From Thermoproteales archaeon (GTDB taxonomy: Archaea; Thermoproteota; Thermoprotei; Thermoproteales; Thermocladiaceae): a stretch of DNA of 13,817 bases. The stretch covers positions 1-13,817 of the forward strand of contig JAMOMD010000090.1 of NCBI GenBank assembly GCA_027068725.1. Direction: 5' to 3'. Every line of letters begins with the position of its first letter. The stretch's first letter is position 1. Positions 12,961 to 13,817 of this stretch are shown in pieces. The position numbers and the translations under genes were made by a program. Below the pieces are notes generated by a model. It saw only the letters and a list, made by a program, of their open reading frames with translations, was not told where the DNA came from and searched no databases.

Positions 12961-13278
12961 TTATTTATTCAGTTTATAGTAGTAATACAGGGTGTATACT
13001 ATTGGTGTGACCGTAGTCAATATCTCTACGGTTATATCTATGCACTTCTTTAACTCAATTCCCTCATGTTCATTTCGTATGATCTTTGGCAATACTATCT
13101 CAACGTACAGGTCTAACTTTGTTAGATCACCTGCCCATTTAGCTATATTCGACATTACATATGGATTAACTTCTGGTAAGGCATCCGTTAATGTTTTCAG
13201 TTCTTCTATGTACTTTACTACTGTTAGAGCTATTACTATGTGTTTTTTATACCTGCTGATCTTATTTGTAGGTCTCAT
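12961..13278 (-). CDS. Small orphan protein of unknown function, 105 aa
   Basis: I do not recognise this protein. It is mostly amphipathic helices: a basic N-terminus (MRPTNKISRYKKH), then VIALTVVKYIEELKTLTDAL, NPYVMSNIAKWAGDLTKLDL, YVEIVLPKII, and KKCIDITVEILTTVTPIVYT, ending in a tyrosine run (LYYYYKLNK). The balanced charge and helix periodicity favour this frame over the serine- and phenylalanine-rich frame opposite. The start is ATG at 13278; an A-rich TATA element (AAAATAAAAA on minus, 13301-13310) is about 27 bases upstream, as for other leaderless genes here. The IDI--E-L pattern near its C-terminus loosely recalls LDI--EAL in the 213-aa neighbour, which is too weak to claim homology. 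The short length makes this less certain than the other genes. Confidence 0.6.
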   Translation of the reverse strand: MRPTNKISRYKKHIVIALTVVKYIEELKTLTDALPEVNPYVMSNIAKWAGDLTKLDLYVEIVLPKIIRNEHEGIELKKCIDITVEILTTVTPIVYTLYYYYKLNK

Positions 13279-13300
13279 GTTTGTAATAATGGTAGAGGGC

Positions 13301-13310
13301 TTTTTATTTT
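13301..13310 (-). promoter_or_regulatory. TATA-like element of the 105-aa gene
   Basis: Minus strand AAAATAAAAA, about 27 bases before the ATG at 13278. The sequence is AT-rich, so chance occurrence is possible, but the spacing matches other genes in the window. Confidence 0.35.
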
Positions 13311-13347
13311 TGCATTGTAGTCAGGATGTAAAGGAAGTTAAGTTCTC

Positions 13348-13733
13348 CTAATGTGGAGAAAAATTCGCTATTTTGTCCGGCTCATTATGTATACCACTCT
13401 CCCTATTAGCATCAGGGGCGCTGCTATTGCGTACAGATGTAGGCTGTAGATTAATCCAAGCCAATACACCTACTAATACTTCATTTAAATCATTACATCT
13501 TTAGCTGTTCAATTTCCTCAGTGTCTTGCATTCTAGATCTTTCAGAATTAAACATACTCATGAGTTCGTGATTTTGAGAAGCGAGTAATTTTGCTATCAT
13601 TCTGAAGACAAATACTACATATTCCAGTGACTAAAAATGTGCATTTACGACTTTCAAAATTTTACTAAAGACATCAGCTGTAATACCACTCTTCATCCCC
13701 TTTTTCTAGGTCAGAGGTCGGGGTAGTCATCAC
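13348..13733 (-). pseudogene. Possible decayed minus-strand gene broken by stops and frame changes
   Basis: Read on the minus strand from GTG 13733 or ATG 13730, a short frame opens (TTPTSDLEKGDEEWYYS) and stops at 13674. A second frame from ATG 13696 (SGITADVFSKILKVVNAHF) meets a TAG at 13631-13633. It continues in the same frame as SLEYVVFVFRMIAKLLAS and on to a TAA at 13493-13495. A third frame (NDLNEVLVGVLAWINLQ and on) runs to the TAG at 13348-13350. The pieces look protein-like and lie end to end behind a TATA box at 13761-13768, so a gene of about 125 codons may have decayed here. In AT-rich DNA such pieces can also arise by chance, and other short frames are open too. I cannot name the ancestor. 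Confidence 0.25.
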
Positions 13734-13760
13734 TCGTTTTCTTATTGTTGTGCGTTAGGT

Positions 13761-13768
13761 ATTTAAGT
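13761..13768 (-). promoter_or_regulatory. TATA box ahead of the broken minus-strand frames
   Basis: Minus strand ACTTAAAT, centred 32-35 bases before the possible starts at 13733 and 13730. On the plus strand (ATTTAAGT) the only start codons 25-30 bases downstream lead to immediate stops. Confidence 0.35.
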
Positions 13769-13784
13769 AACGTAGGTTTCTCTT

Positions 13785-13805
13785 ATCCTGATGTGATATC
13801 AGGAT
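13785..13805. promoter_or_regulatory. Perfect 8-bp inverted repeat ATCCTGAT-N5-ATCAGGAT
   Basis: Two perfect 8-bp arms (13785-13792 and 13798-13805) around GTGAT, about 17 bases behind the minus-strand TATA box. The size and position suit a dimeric regulator's operator or upstream activator site. A stem-loop at the start of an RNA that continues beyond the window is the alternative. Confidence 0.4.
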
Positions 13806-13817
13806 GTGGATGATGCG

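Noticed and set aside
12832..13053. Plus-strand open frame of 73 codons
   Set aside because: No promoter, no motif, partly opposite the 105-aa gene and its terminator.
12992..13351. Plus-strand open frame of 119 codons opposite the 105-aa gene
   Set aside because: Serine-, phenylalanine- and isoleucine-rich composition typical of an antisense frame; the opposite strand has helix periodicity, balanced charge and a TATA box at the right distance.
1..13817. tRNA, rRNA or CRISPR features
   Set aside because: No T-arm or acceptor-stem patterns, no conserved rRNA blocks and no regularly spaced repeats were found on either strand.

Overview
The window looks like chromosomal DNA of a hyperthermophilic crenarchaeon (Thermoproteota), probably close to Desulfurococcales or Ignisphaera-type lineages. 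The evidence is a tungsten aldehyde:ferredoxin oxidoreductase, an archaeal-type phosphoglycerate mutase, an M42 (TET-like) peptidase, abundant AGA/AGG arginine codons, TATA boxes about 27 bases upstream of start codons (leaderless mRNAs), and GTG/TTG starts. The exact genus cannot be read from the sequence.

Positions 1-3718 (minus strand) hold a metabolic block. An M42 aminopeptidase is followed by a small ribbon-helix-helix/coiled-coil protein, an AOR-family tungstoenzyme, and hypD, which overlaps the AOR stop by four bases and runs off the left edge. Positions 3762-5884 (plus) hold a translationally coupled pair: an ASCH-domain (PUA-like) protein and a B12-binding-type radical SAM protein with a stretched CX7CX2C cluster motif. 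A small hypothetical gene converges on this pair from the other strand (5891-6226).

Positions 6405-10033 (plus) form the most accessory-looking stretch. A helix-turn-helix/zinc-ribbon protein lies next to a small serine recombinase with a closely similar C-terminal DNA-binding tail. Next come an unrecognised helical 370-residue protein and a divergent cis-prenyltransferase homologue. The latter keeps the fold signatures of UppS but has lost the catalytic Asp motif, so it looks like a non-catalytic (Nus1/NgBR-like) subunit. Repeats of CTTTTGAGG lie in front of the zinc-ribbon gene and abut its promoter.

Positions 10034-11700 return to core genes (cutA and the archaeal phosphoglycerate mutase apgM), each with its own leaderless-type promoter. 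Positions 11844-13817 are AT-rich. They hold two orphan minus-strand genes (213 and 105 aa) with recognisable promoters and T-rich terminators, and a possible decayed gene (about 13348-13733) behind an apparently intact TATA box and an 8-bp palindrome. I see no rRNA, tRNA or CRISPR array.

The best candidates for something undescribed are the inactive-looking cis-prenyltransferase with its unknown partner, the ASCH/noncanonical radical SAM couplet, and the recombinase/zinc-ribbon pair with its repeats.
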